64,000 nt of DNA, from positions 1,538,106 through 1,602,105 of the forward strand of contig NZ_LR732816.1 in the NCBI RefSeq assembly GCF_902506205.1, in the 5' to 3' direction. Position 1 is the stretch's first letter. The number at the start of each line of letters is the position of its first letter. The DNA comes from Brevundimonas sp. G8. Lineage in GTDB: Bacteria; Pseudomonadota; Alphaproteobacteria; Caulobacterales; Caulobacteraceae. The position numbers were made by a program, and so were the translations under genes. Shown here in pieces: positions 24,928-34,061 of the stretch. The notes under the pieces were generated by a model, which did no database searches, had not been told where the DNA came from, and saw only the letters and a list, made by a program, of their open reading frames with translations.

Positions 24928-24985
24928 GCTTTCGCAACCGGCCTGAGCGGATGGTCGCAGCGGCTTGGAATTGGACGCGGCGTTG

Positions 24986-25795
24986 ATGAGTCGCCGCACA
25001 TTGATGTGGGCGTTTTCGCCCCTTTGCCTTCTGGCTCTTGCGTCTTACGCCCCAGCTGGAGACCCCAAACCTGGAGATATCGTAAAGCCGGGGCGACCCC
25101 GCTTGTCGATTACCAAGCCTCAAGGTTTGGTGGAGCAGAGCCTCTACGAATATGTCCCCGGCGGTCATCGGACTACGGGGAAGAGAATACGCTTCCGACT
25201 GCCTCCTGTCATGGTTTTGCCTGACGCGACGCCCGGCCCGAGGATGCGGCTGCTCATCAATATTTCTGCGGTAAACGGCTCTTCGCCCGCCGACGACGAT
25301 ATCAACGTCCTTATGTATAGTGATGATGTCGGCGGAAACATCGGTTTTCACAACATTGGTGATTTTAATCACTCATTTGACGGGTTCGGATACCCTGTCG
25401 AGAACGGTCTCTTGCTAGATCCCCAATCATGTAACGTTGATCGATACCAAGCGACGAAATTTTCGTCCTCTCAGAAATCCGCTCTTATCGCTGCCGACAT
25501 GGCCGCCGACGGCGATCCTGCGGCCGATACCTTCATCGTTGGTTATCCCAAGGGCGCTGATGCGTACCAAGCTGTGGGGGGCTGTTTAGAAGCGAGAGTA
25601 AACTGCGCCCTCCAGTCCAGCTACAGGGGTTGGCCGATCTATATTTCCTTCAAGAAGACGGATGCGTGCGGGGTGATCGAGATCATCAGACGCGTCCGCG
25701 CCTCTCTGGACCGGTATTTAGTCGACGAGACCCCGCGCGGGCCTGCGTATGCCGATACCCGTTGGACCCCGGTTACTGATCGCTGGAGAGACTGA
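24986..25795 (+). CDS. Exported protein of unknown function
   Basis: A 269-residue protein from the ATG at 24986; an in-frame ATG seven codons earlier is possible. The N-terminus RRTLMWAFSPLCLLALASYAPAGD is a signal peptide, so the product is periplasmic or secreted. The mature region is beta-rich and has motifs such as RIRFRLPPVMVLPD, NVLMYSDDVGGN and DTFIVGYPKGADAYQ, plus four cysteines that could form two disulfides. No catalytic signature or known family is apparent to me. Base composition is below that of the surroundings. The next lipoprotein gene starts two bases after its stop, so the two are probably translated together. Confidence 0.62.
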   Translation: MSRRTLMWAFSPLCLLALASYAPAGDPKPGDIVKPGRPRLSITKPQGLVEQSLYEYVPGGHRTTGKRIRFRLPPVMVLPDATPGPRMRLLINISAVNGSSPADDDINVLMYSDDVGGNIGFHNIGDFNHSFDGFGYPVENGLLLDPQSCNVDRYQATKFSSSQKSALIAADMAADGDPAADTFIVGYPKGADAYQAVGGCLEARVNCALQSSYRGWPIYISFKKTDACGVIEIIRRVRASLDRYLVDETPRGPAYADTRWTPVTDRWRD

Positions 25796-25797
25796 TT

Positions 25798-26193
25798 ATG
25801 AGGTTTCTAGGATTATCCATCCTTGGTCTATTGGCGGCGTGTTCCTCTCCAGCCAGCCCTCAACCGATCAACCAAGGACCAGCAACCAATGCTGAAATCG
25901 AAAGCCATCTCAAGGATCGTCTGAGAGATTTGGCGACTGCCTATCCTGAGGCCGAGCTTTCAGCATTTGCGTTTTCGACCGACAGACGCACGATTTGCGG
26001 GCTTGTCACATCGCCAGGAGAAACGCCGATGGTGTTCATATCGAGCGACACGAATCCGGACACGGTTGAGGATAGGCCGCTCGGAATCCCCAATCTGGGG
26101 CGGGTAGGCAACTGGTCTCACGAGCGGAACCAGTCTGCCCAAGCTCGGGTGCAGCGACAGTGCGCAGCCCAAGGCGTGGCTGTGAGACCGTAA
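25798..26193 (+). CDS. Small lipoprotein of unknown function
   Basis: A 131-residue lipoprotein with signal peptide MRFLGLSILGLLAAC, lipobox Cys15. The mature part starts with a Pro/Ser linker (SSPASPQPINQGP), then a helix with LKDRLRDLATAYP and a strand-rich section with FAFSTDRRTICGLV and TPMVFISSD, ending in a helix with two further Cys-containing or Gln-rich stretches (ARVQRQCAAQG). Two cysteines may pair. It follows the exported protein by two bases. No family recognised; function unknown. Confidence 0.65.
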   Translation: MRFLGLSILGLLAACSSPASPQPINQGPATNAEIESHLKDRLRDLATAYPEAELSAFAFSTDRRTICGLVTSPGETPMVFISSDTNPDTVEDRPLGIPNLGRVGNWSHERNQSAQARVQRQCAAQGVAVRP

Positions 26194-26287
26194 GATGAAG
26201 TTTGGCGCTTTGACTGGGATCTGCTGATCAGCAAAACACATCAAGGTCCTGACGCATCAATTTTCCCGAGGATGACGGAGTGGGGCG

Positions 26288-27388
26288 CTACAGCCCCAGC
26301 GCCCTACGGATGTCGCGCCAGTCGACGTATTTGAAGTTCTGCGTTCCCACGTCGTTGACGTCGTCCTGGATCACGACCAGGCCCTCGGGGAAGGGGCCGA
26401 CCGGGCCGCTGGCGGCGGCCAGGCCATCCGTGCCGGTGATGCCGTCGACCGCGCCGTCGACGACCTTGAACCGGCCTTTATATTCCGGCGCAGCGCCGTC
26501 GATGCGCCAGACGGGGAAGGTGGAATCGCCCTGGCTGGAGGCGATCAGGTAGCGGCCCGAGGCGTCGGTGATGGTGGTCAGGCCCTCGGCGTCGGCGACC
26601 AGAATGTCCTTGGCGATGGGCTGGATCAGGGTGCGGGCCGCGCCCGACGCCGGGTTCAGGCCATAGCGCCACAGGCCGACGTTTTCCTCGTTGATAAAGA
26701 GGGCGTCGGTGGCTTCGTCGGCGGCGCAGCCTTCGGAGATCGTGCCGATCTCGGCGCGGCGGACCTCGCGGGCGGCGGGCTTGCCGTCGGCGCCGACGCT
26801 CAGGATGAACTGGCGCAGTTCGCCCTCATGGCCGACCAGGATGGCGTGGACCTCGGCCCCGCGACGCGCAAAGCAGAAGCCATAGGGCTCGATCACGTCG
26901 GTGGCGACGGCGCCCCAATAGCGCACGCCGTTCTGGCCGGTCCCGGCCGGGTCGAAGGTGTAGAGCGAGATGCCGGTCTTGCCCGGCGTGCGGTCGCTGG
27001 CGCCCAGCACCACCTGCGGGCGGCCGCCCACCGACAGGCCCTCGACCACATCGACGTTGTTCAGCAGGCCCTCGGGCAGGAACTGCAGGATCTGGCCGTC
27101 GAAACCATAGATATAGAGGCCGGACTTCTTGTCCGTGCCGGCGACGAAGCCGGGTGTTTGTTTGCCCATCACTGTGACGGGCGTGGCGCTGGCCCAGACG
27201 GCGGGGTCGTCGGCGGCGTCCTGGCCCGCCGTGCCGACCGACGGCGTTTCCAGCACGGCCTGGACCGGCGCGCCGGGGCCGACGAAACCTTCGCCCTCGC
27301 CCTGGAAATCGACCTCGTGCGTGGCGCAGGCGGCCAGAAGCGACATTATGGCGCAGGCGGCCAGCAGGCGGGTGGTCGAGCGGTGCAT
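26288..27388 (-). CDS. Beta-propeller phytase lipoprotein
   Basis: A 366-residue protein of the beta-propeller (3-)phytase family, which releases phosphate from inositol hexakisphosphate using calcium. The start at 27386-27388 gives a signal peptide ending SLLAAC, lipobox Cys21, so it is a lipoprotein, probably on the outer membrane. Family blocks are DDPAVWASATPVTVMG, GTDKKSGLYIYGFDG, LNNVDVVEGL, EPYGFCF, DEATDALFINEENVGLWRY and DGLAAASGP with FPEGLVVIQDD. It is divergent from a large TonB-dependent receptor, a pairing described for phytases of this type in Gram-negative bacteria, so uptake of a phytate breakdown product or metal complex is plausible. Confidence 0.88.
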   Translation of the reverse strand: MHRSTTRLLAACAIMSLLAACATHEVDFQGEGEGFVGPGAPVQAVLETPSVGTAGQDAADDPAVWASATPVTVMGKQTPGFVAGTDKKSGLYIYGFDGQILQFLPEGLLNNVDVVEGLSVGGRPQVVLGASDRTPGKTGISLYTFDPAGTGQNGVRYWGAVATDVIEPYGFCFARRGAEVHAILVGHEGELRQFILSVGADGKPAAREVRRAEIGTISEGCAADEATDALFINEENVGLWRYGLNPASGAARTLIQPIAKDILVADAEGLTTITDASGRYLIASSQGDSTFPVWRIDGAAPEYKGRFKVVDGAVDGITGTDGLAAASGPVGPFPEGLVVIQDDVNDVGTQNFKYVDWRDIRRALGL

Positions 27389-27633
27389 TTTTAGTCCCCG
27401 AAATGGTCTGAAGGCGTCCTGTCGTGAAGGAGCCACGCCGGTCAACGGCGCGACCATGACGGTTGGGCGTCGTTTCGATGACTGATGATCCGTCATGGGA
27501 TCGATCGTCGCCGTCCTGTCCGAAATTCGCGAAGTTCACGTCGCGGAACCGTCGCTTACGCGTCGTCGCCAAACGTTAATCGGGCCCCCCATCGGCTGAA
27601 GCGAAACGTCGCTCGCCGAAGGGGACCTATGAC

Positions 27634-30447
27634 ATGAAACTGAACCTGCTGATGGGCGCAGCCTTTGCGCCGATGATCCTGGCGCCGCTGGCCCTGCCTG
27701 CGCATGCCGATGTCGCCGTCACCTCGGCGTCCGCCGCCGTTGCGGGCGACGTGATCTATGGCCGCGTGACCAACGCCGCCGGCTCGCCTCTGCCGGGCGC
27801 GGAAATCCTGGTGCGCGGCACCGGCCAGCGCGCCGTGACCAACACCCAGGGCGAGTTCACCCTGCCGGCCGCCGGCGGCCAAGTGGTGCTGGACGTCCGC
27901 TACCTGGGCCTGCCCTCGACCAGCCAGACGGTCATGACGACGCCGGGCGAGGGCGCCAATGTCGCCATCGTCCTGGGCGTCCAGTCTGCGACGGACGTGG
28001 CCGACGTGGTCGTGACCGGGGTGATCACCGACGGCGTCGCCCGCTCGCTGAACCAGCAGAAGAACGCGCAAGGCACCGTCAACGTCCTGTCGGCCGACGC
28101 CATCGGCCGCTACCCCGATCCCAACGTCGCGGAATCGCTGCAACGCGTCCAAGGCATCGCCATCCAGCGCGACCAGGGCGAAGGCCGCTACATCAACGTG
28201 CGCGGCGCGCCGTCGTCCTTCACCGCCGTGTCGGTGGACGGGGTTCAGGTTCCCGCCGTCGATCCCGGCACCCGCGCCGTCGATCTGGACACCCTGCCCA
28301 GCGACATCGTCGCCAACATCGAGGTCTCCAAGACCTTGCTGCCCAGCCAGGAAGCCGATTCCATCGCCGGCGCCGTCAACATCAAGACCCGTTCGCCGTT
28401 CGACACCCGTCGCCTGGCGCTCAGCGGCTATGCCGGCGGCAGCTATAACGACTACGGCGGCTCGGACACCCGCGCCGCCGCCACGGCGTCCAACGTCTTC
28501 GGCCCGAACGAGACCTTCGGCGCGCTGTTGTCCGTCAGCTATTCCGAAACCAACCGCCGTCCCGACAACGTCGAGAACGCCTGGGTCAAGGAAGAGCAGA
28601 ACGGCGCCGACGTCTTCGTGCTCGAAGAGACCCTGTTCAAGGATTACGAGACCAAGCGCACCCGCCAGGCGGTGACCGGCGCCCTGGAATGGCGTCCGAG
28701 CGACGACTTCCGCGCCTATGTGCGGGGTTCGTTCGCCCAGTTCGAGGATGACGAGTACCGCAACACCCTGGGCCTGATCTATTCGGACGGCACGCTGCAA
28801 CCCGGCGCCACGAACACGACGGCGACCTACACCGGCGCGCGCATCACCCGCCAGGTCCGTCATCGCACCCAGAAGAACGAGATCACCACCCTGGTCGCGG
28901 GCGGCGAAAAGACGTTCGACAACGGCGCCGTGTGGGACGCCAGCCTGTCGTGGGCAGACAGCGAGCAGACCTATCCCAACCGCAACGAGCTGCTGTATCG
29001 CTCCAGCGCCACGACGCTGAGCTACAACACCGCCGATCACTATATGCCGACCTATTCGATCTTCACCGATCCGGCCGGCTTCTATCGCAACCCCGCCAAC
29101 TTCACCTTCCGCGAGAACACCTTCCGCGAGAACACGACCAAGCAGGAAGACGTCGCCTTCAAGACCAACTTCGAACTGCCCAGCCAGTTCGGCGGCCGTG
29201 AAGTGACCTGGAAGTTCGGCGCCAAGTTCAACACCCGCGAGATCAACGCCGATGAGCAGCGCTATCGCGGTCGCACGCCGGCTGTGCCCAACCCCGGCAC
29301 TCTGGCGTCGTTCCTGAGCGACCGTCCGTCGCGCAACTATGACTATGATCTCGGCTTCAAGTTCGACGCCGGAAAAGTGGACGACTATTTCGCCGGCGCG
29401 CGCGCCACGTCGCCGATCCGCCTGCCCGACTCGATCGCGGCCGATTACACCGCCCAGGAAGACATTCTGGCCGGCTATGCGCAGGCGCGCTTCGATATCG
29501 GCGCGAATAATGTCGTCGTCGGACTGCGCGTCGAGAACACCAAGTTCGACGGCGAGGCGGCGGCCCTGATCGACAACGACGGCACCGATCCGTTCGAGAT
29601 GGCCAAGGTCAGCCGTGACGACACCGAGTTCTTCCCGAACCTGACGGTGCGCCACACCTTCTCGGACAACCTGATCGGTCGTTTCGCCCTGACGCGCTCG
29701 ATCTCGCGGCCTGAGTTCAATCAGATCGTTCCGCGTCGCATCGAGGAAACCGATGGGTCGAACATCTCCTACGAGATCGGCAACCCGGACCTTCAGCCGA
29801 CCCTGTCGAACAACATCGATGCGGGTCTGGAATACTATTTCAACAGCCTGGGGGTCGTGTCGGCCAACGCCTTCTACAAGGACCTGACCGACTATCGCTA
29901 CATCCTCAAATACACCGAAGATTTCGGTGTGGACGGCGAGGCGGACTTCGAAACCCCGATCAATGCGCCTGACGGTCATCTGGCGGGCCTGGAGCTGAAC
30001 CTGCAGCAGAAGTTCGACTTCCTGCCGGGACTGCTGTCGGGCTTTGGCGTCTTCGCCAACTACACCTGGACCGACGCCGAGATCAAAACGGCCCAGTCCT
30101 ATGGCGGTCGCGACACCTTCTCCCTGCCGGGCCAGTCGGACAGCAACTATAACGCCGCCCTCTTCTACGAGATGGCCGGGTTCAGCGCGCGCCTGTCCTA
30201 CACCAAGCGCGGCGACTATCTGGAAGAGATCAACGCCGACGACGCCGATCTGGACCTCTATGTCGAGGGCCGCGAACAACTGGACTTCACCGCCAGCTAT
30301 GACTTCGGCAATGGGGTGGAAGTGTTCGGCGAGGCCAAGAACCTGACGGACAGCGCAGGCGTTCGCTACTACGGCTCGCGCGAGCGGACCTATGAGTACG
30401 AGAAGTTCGGCTACAACGTCTTCGTGGGCGTGCGCTTCAAGCTCTAG
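27634..30447 (+). CDS. TonB-dependent outer-membrane receptor with N-terminal regulatory-like domain
   Basis: A 937-residue TonB-dependent transporter. After the signal peptide (about 1-26, ending PAHA) comes a carboxypeptidase-regulatory-like beta domain (VIYGRVTNAAGSPLPGAEI to about 115), the TonB-box-like ADVVVTGVI, the plug with AESLQRVQGIAIQRDQGEG and IEVSKTLLPSQEADSIAGAVN, then the 22-strand barrel ending GYNVFVGVRFKL. The plug form NVAESLQRVQG is typical of large receptors for oligosaccharides or organic ligands in Caulobacterales and Xanthomonads. The barrel ends in Leu and not the usual Phe/Trp. Divergent from the phytase gene; a strong terminator follows. Confidence 0.93.
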   Translation: MKLNLLMGAAFAPMILAPLALPAHADVAVTSASAAVAGDVIYGRVTNAAGSPLPGAEILVRGTGQRAVTNTQGEFTLPAAGGQVVLDVRYLGLPSTSQTVMTTPGEGANVAIVLGVQSATDVADVVVTGVITDGVARSLNQQKNAQGTVNVLSADAIGRYPDPNVAESLQRVQGIAIQRDQGEGRYINVRGAPSSFTAVSVDGVQVPAVDPGTRAVDLDTLPSDIVANIEVSKTLLPSQEADSIAGAVNIKTRSPFDTRRLALSGYAGGSYNDYGGSDTRAAATASNVFGPNETFGALLSVSYSETNRRPDNVENAWVKEEQNGADVFVLEETLFKDYETKRTRQAVTGALEWRPSDDFRAYVRGSFAQFEDDEYRNTLGLIYSDGTLQPGATNTTATYTGARITRQVRHRTQKNEITTLVAGGEKTFDNGAVWDASLSWADSEQTYPNRNELLYRSSATTLSYNTADHYMPTYSIFTDPAGFYRNPANFTFRENTFRENTTKQEDVAFKTNFELPSQFGGREVTWKFGAKFNTREINADEQRYRGRTPAVPNPGTLASFLSDRPSRNYDYDLGFKFDAGKVDDYFAGARATSPIRLPDSIAADYTAQEDILAGYAQARFDIGANNVVVGLRVENTKFDGEAAALIDNDGTDPFEMAKVSRDDTEFFPNLTVRHTFSDNLIGRFALTRSISRPEFNQIVPRRIEETDGSNISYEIGNPDLQPTLSNNIDAGLEYYFNSLGVVSANAFYKDLTDYRYILKYTEDFGVDGEADFETPINAPDGHLAGLELNLQQKFDFLPGLLSGFGVFANYTWTDAEIKTAQSYGGRDTFSLPGQSDSNYNAALFYEMAGFSARLSYTKRGDYLEEINADDADLDLYVEGREQLDFTASYDFGNGVEVFGEAKNLTDSAGVRYYGSRERTYEYEKFGYNVFVGVRFKL

Positions 30448-30473
30448 GGGCGCCGACCGAACGTGATCGAAGG

Positions 30474-30502
30474 GGCCGGGCGGCGACGCTCGGCCTTTTT
30501 TC
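30474..30502 (+). terminator. Rho-independent terminator after the TonB receptor
   Basis: Stem GGCCGGG / CTCGGCC (30474-30480 with 30489-30495) followed by TTTTTT. It ends the TonB receptor transcript before the lpd promoter. Confidence 0.8.
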
Positions 30503-30556
30503 GTGGCTCGCACCTCTGCAATTGGTCGAAACGCGGCCCCATATGGGGTCCAGCGG

Positions 30557-30585
30557 TTGACCCGTGCGGGGTCGGCGCTAGTGTC
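30557..30585 (+). promoter_or_regulatory. lpd: Likely housekeeping promoter for lpd, next to a CCCCATATGGGG palindrome
   Basis: TTGACC at 30557-30562, then 16 bases and TAGTGT at 30579-30584, matches the alphaproteobacterial sigma-70-type pattern, 42 bases before the lpd start. A perfect 12-bp palindrome CCCCATATGGGG (30537-30548) lies just upstream of the -35 and may be an activator or repressor site. Confidence 0.45.
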
Positions 30586-30625
30586 CGCGCGCCTTTCCCC
30601 GCGCGCCAGAAGACCAGAGGATACC

Positions 30626-32032
30626 ATGGCCGAAGCCACCGCCGCCTACGACGTCGTCATCATCGGCGGAGGCCCTGGCGGCTATAACGCCGCGATCCGT
30701 GCGGGCCAGCTGGGCTTGAAGGTCGCCTGCGTCGAGATGCGTTCGACCCTGGGCGGCACCTGTTTGAACGTCGGCTGCATGCCGTCCAAGGCTCTGCTGC
30801 ATGCCTCGGAACTGTGGAACGCCGCCAATACCGAGTTCGCCAAGATCGGCATCGAGGTCCAGCCCAAGCTGAACCTGGGCCAGATGCACAAGTCCAAGGA
30901 CGAGAGCGTCACCGCCCTGACCAAGGGGATCGAGTTCCTGTTCAAGAAGAACAAGGCCGACTGGATCAAGGGCCGTGGCAAGATCGTCGGCAAGGGCAAG
31001 GTCGAGGTGACCGCCGCCGACGGTTCGGTCCAGACGCTGGACGCCAAGAACATCGTCATCGCCACCGGCTCTGAGCCGACCCCGCTGCCGGGCGTCGCCT
31101 TCGAGGACGGCAAGGTGATCGACTCTACCGGCGCTCTGTCGCTGCCGGCCGTGCCGAAAAAGCTGATCGTGGTCGGCGCCGGCATCATCGGCCTGGAGCT
31201 GGGTTCGGTCTGGCGCCGTCTGGGCGCGGAAGTGACCGTGGTCGAGTTCCTGGACCGGATCACGCCGGGCATGGACACCGAGGTCGCCACCGCCTTCCAG
31301 CGCACCCTGACCAAACAGGGCATGAGCTTCAAACTGGGCGCCAAGGTCACGGCCGCCAAGTCGGTCAAGGACGGGGTGGAGCTGACGGTCGAGCCCTCGG
31401 CCGGCGGCGCGGCGGAAACGATCAAGGGCGACGTCGTCCTGGTCGCCATCGGTCGTCGTCCCTACACCGACGGCCTGGGTCTGGAGAGCGTCGGCGTGAC
31501 GCCGGACAAGCGCGGCTTCATCGACCATGACCACTTCAAGGTCGCGGATGGCGTGTGGGTGATCGGCGACGTGACCCACGGCCCGATGCTGGCGCACAAG
31601 GCGGAAGAGGACGCGGTCGCCGTGATCGACACCATCGCCGGCAAATACGGCCACGTCGACTACGCCCTGGTCCCCAGCGTCGTCTACACCTTCCCCGAAG
31701 TGGCCTGGGTCGGTCAGACCGAGGACCAGCTGAAGGCCGCTGGCGTCGCCTACAAGAAGGGCAAGTTCCCGTTCGCCGCCAACAGCCGCGCCAAGATCAA
31801 CCACGAGACCGACGGTTTCGTGAAGGTGCTGGCCGACGCCGCCACCGACAAGGTGCTGGGCGTGCACATCATGGGCCCGCAGGCCGGCGAGATGATCCAC
31901 GAAGCCGCCATCACCATGAGCTTCGGCGGCGCGTCGGAAGACATCGCCCGCACCTGCCACGCCCACCCGACCCGTTCGGAAGCCGTCCGCCAGGCGGCCA
32001 TGGATGTCGAAGGTTGGATGATGCAGGCCTGA
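30626..32032 (+). CDS. lpd: Dihydrolipoyl dehydrogenase (E3)
   Basis: Reoxidises dihydrolipoamide in the pyruvate, 2-oxoglutarate or branched-chain dehydrogenase complexes. The 468-residue length is typical. FAD motif VVIIGGGPGGYNAA near the N-terminus, the redox disulfide GGTCLNVGCMPSK, the NAD-binding VVGAGIIGLELGSVW, the second FAD motif VWVIGDVTHGPMLAHKAEE, and the catalytic pair in CHAHPTRSEAV near the C-terminus are all present. The start at 30626 follows AGAGG by five bases. It is a single gene here, without E1 or E2 beside it; in Caulobacterales this usually serves the 2-oxoglutarate dehydrogenase, but that cannot be told from the window. Confidence 0.96.
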   Translation: MAEATAAYDVVIIGGGPGGYNAAIRAGQLGLKVACVEMRSTLGGTCLNVGCMPSKALLHASELWNAANTEFAKIGIEVQPKLNLGQMHKSKDESVTALTKGIEFLFKKNKADWIKGRGKIVGKGKVEVTAADGSVQTLDAKNIVIATGSEPTPLPGVAFEDGKVIDSTGALSLPAVPKKLIVVGAGIIGLELGSVWRRLGAEVTVVEFLDRITPGMDTEVATAFQRTLTKQGMSFKLGAKVTAAKSVKDGVELTVEPSAGGAAETIKGDVVLVAIGRRPYTDGLGLESVGVTPDKRGFIDHDHFKVADGVWVIGDVTHGPMLAHKAEEDAVAVIDTIAGKYGHVDYALVPSVVYTFPEVAWVGQTEDQLKAAGVAYKKGKFPFAANSRAKINHETDGFVKVLADAATDKVLGVHIMGPQAGEMIHEAAITMSFGGASEDIARTCHAHPTRSEAVRQAAMDVEGWMMQA

Positions 32033-32073
32033 TCCGGCGCCGCGTCGAAAGGCGCGGGCCTTCAGGACCAGAA

Positions 32074-32109
32074 AAAAGGCCCGGTCGCTTTGCAGCGGCC
32101 GGGCCTTTT
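32074..32109. terminator. Bidirectional rho-independent terminator
   Basis: AAAAGGCCCGG at 32074-32084 pairs with CCGGGCCTTTT at 32099-32109, with a further inner TCGCT/AGCG pairing. A-run on the left and T-run on the right let it stop both lpd and the convergent chemoreceptor gene. Confidence 0.85.
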
Positions 32110-32129
32110 GCTGTTCGGCGGGAGGGGCG

Positions 32130-33962
32130 TCAGGCGGCCCAGGCGGTCTCGCGGCCGAGTGCCCCGCTGCCATTGGTTTGGCGACCCGTCTCGATGCGGA
32201 AGCGCGACATCAGTTCGGCCAACTGCTCGGCCTCGTGGCTGAGGGCCTGGTTGGCGGCGGTGGTCTGTTCGACCATCGCAGCATTTTGTTGAGTGGTCTG
32301 GTCCATCTGGTTCACGGCGACATTGACCTCGGCCAGACCCACCGCCTGTTCGCGAGCGGAGGCTGCGATCTCGGCGGCCAGCAGGTTGATGTCCGCGACC
32401 TGGCTGATCAGGGCGGTCAGGGCGCCGCCGGTCTGGGACACCAGCCGGGCGCCTTCGCCGACGCTGGCGCTGGAGGCCGCGATCAGGCCCTTGATCTCGC
32501 GCGCGGCGTCGGCCGAACGCTGGGCCAGGGCGCGCACCTCGGAGGCGACGACGGCGAAACCGCGACCGGCCTCGCCGGCACGGGCGGCCTCGACCCCGGC
32601 GTTCAGGGCCAGAAGGTTGGTCTGGAAGGCGATCTCGTCGATGACGCCGATGATCTCGCCGATGCGGCCCGAGGTGCTCTCGATCTGGCCCATGGCGGCG
32701 GTGGTGTCGGCGATGATCCGCTCGCGCTCCTCAGCGCCGCTGCGGGCCTTGGCGGTGATGCCGGCGGCGGACTGGGCGCCCTCTGCGGTCTTCTTCACCG
32801 TGACGGTGATCTGATCCAGGGCGGCGGCGGTCTCTTCCAGAGCGGCGGCCTGCTGCTCGGTGCGGCGCGACAGGTCGTTGGTGGCGGTGGTGACCTCGGC
32901 CGTGCCGGAGCGCATCGCCCCGACCAGTTCGATGATGTCGCCCATGGTCGCCGTCAGGGTGTCGGCGGCGGCGTTGTAGTCGTCCTTCAGCTTCCTGCTG
33001 CGCTCGGCGAAGGTGGTGGTGATGCGATAGGTCAGGTCGCCGCGGGCCAGGGCCGCCAGGCCGTCGCCCAGGGCCTCGACCACGACGGCGTCTTCGGCGG
33101 CCAGGCGTTCGCGTTCGGCCTCGCTGGCCAGACGCGTGGTGCGGGCGGTCTCGCGCATGGTTTCGGCCTCGGTCTCTGTTTCCTTCTGGCGCACGGCGGC
33201 GTCGCGGAAGGCGATGACGGCGCGCGAGATCTGGCCGATGTCGTCGCCGCGCGAGACCCAGGGGGCGTCGAAGTCGGTGCGGCCCTGGCGCAGGGCCTCC
33301 ATCCGGTCGCACAGGCCTTTCAGCGGCGAGAACATCCGGCGCGACACATAGAGGCAGGCGCCTAGCGTCAGCAGGGCCACGACCAGGCCACAGGCGAACA
33401 GGGCGATCATCATATGGTTCACCGAGGCCATGAAGTCGGCCTTGGGAATGCCGACATACAGGACGCCGATAGTTTCGCCCGCCGCCGTCTTGATCGGGTC
33501 GTAGGCGACGAAATAGGGCTTGCCGAGGATGTCGGTCTGGCCGCGATAGGGTTTGCCGTCCTTGAGCACGGCGTCGAAGACCGGGCCGGGCTTTAGCCGG
33601 GTGCCGACGGCGCGCGAGCCGTCGTCCTTGACCACATTGGTCGTGATGCGCAGGTCGCCCATGAAGACGGTGGCCGTGCCGCCAACGAGGGTCTTGACCC
33701 GATCCACGGGGGCGGTGAAGTCGTTCATCGGCGTCGAGCCGACGTAGAGCTTGCCGTCGCGCGCAGTGAAGCCGTCGCCATAGTCGGCCAGCACGTCCCA
33801 GGCGACCCGCATGTTGGTTTCTTGGCGCTCGGCCGCCCTGGCCTCGGCGTCGCGGGTCAGAAGGACGGCGGCGACCGCCATGACGGCCAGGGTCAAGGCG
33901 CCGAGGGCGGCGATGACCATCAATGCCGTCTTGGCCGACAGGGAAAGGGCGCTGAGCTTCAT
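32130..33962 (-). CDS. Methyl-accepting chemotaxis protein with periplasmic Cache domain
   Basis: A 610-residue chemoreceptor. First membrane helix at about 11-35, a periplasmic sensor of about 145 residues resembling single Cache (sCache_3) domains, with [22 protein letters not shown] and [22 protein letters not shown], then a second helix ([21 protein letters not shown]), HAMP modules, and the signalling hairpin with [24 protein letters not shown]. It ends in the sequence TAWAA. A C-terminal Ala-Ala can be read by ClpXP, and Caulobacter McpA is known to be degraded in the cell cycle; whether this receptor behaves alike is inference. No CheW, CheA or CheR gene is nearby. Confidence 0.93.
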   Translation of the reverse strand: MKLSALSLSAKTALMVIAALGALTLAVMAVAAVLLTRDAEARAAERQETNMRVAWDVLADYGDGFTARDGKLYVGSTPMNDFTAPVDRVKTLVGGTATVFMGDLRITTNVVKDDGSRAVGTRLKPGPVFDAVLKDGKPYRGQTDILGKPYFVAYDPIKTAAGETIGVLYVGIPKADFMASVNHMMIALFACGLVVALLTLGACLYVSRRMFSPLKGLCDRMEALRQGRTDFDAPWVSRGDDIGQISRAVIAFRDAAVRQKETETEAETMRETARTTRLASEAERERLAAEDAVVVEALGDGLAALARGDLTYRITTTFAERSRKLKDDYNAAADTLTATMGDIIELVGAMRSGTAEVTTATNDLSRRTEQQAAALEETAAALDQITVTVKKTAEGAQSAAGITAKARSGAEERERIIADTTAAMGQIESTSGRIGEIIGVIDEIAFQTNLLALNAGVEAARAGEAGRGFAVVASEVRALAQRSADAAREIKGLIAASSASVGEGARLVSQTGGALTALISQVADINLLAAEIAASAREQAVGLAEVNVAVNQMDQTTQQNAAMVEQTTAANQALSHEAEQLAELMSRFRIETGRQTNGSGALGRETAWAA

Positions 33963-34061
33963 CGTCTGGTCCGGGTGGAAAGGCCGGGGGAGCGGCCGAG
34001 CGTCAGACCTGCCGGAACGAGGTTAAAATTCTCAACCTATAAGGGTTCTTGCGTAGTCGGC

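Noticed and set aside
27389-27633. PhoB box between phytase and TonB receptor
   Set aside because: CCGTCAT- and GTTGAC-like words occur but not as a repeat with 11-base periodicity.
27556-30639. 1027-codon frame antisense to the TonB receptor
   Set aside because: Shadow of a well-supported receptor gene; no start signal or domain.
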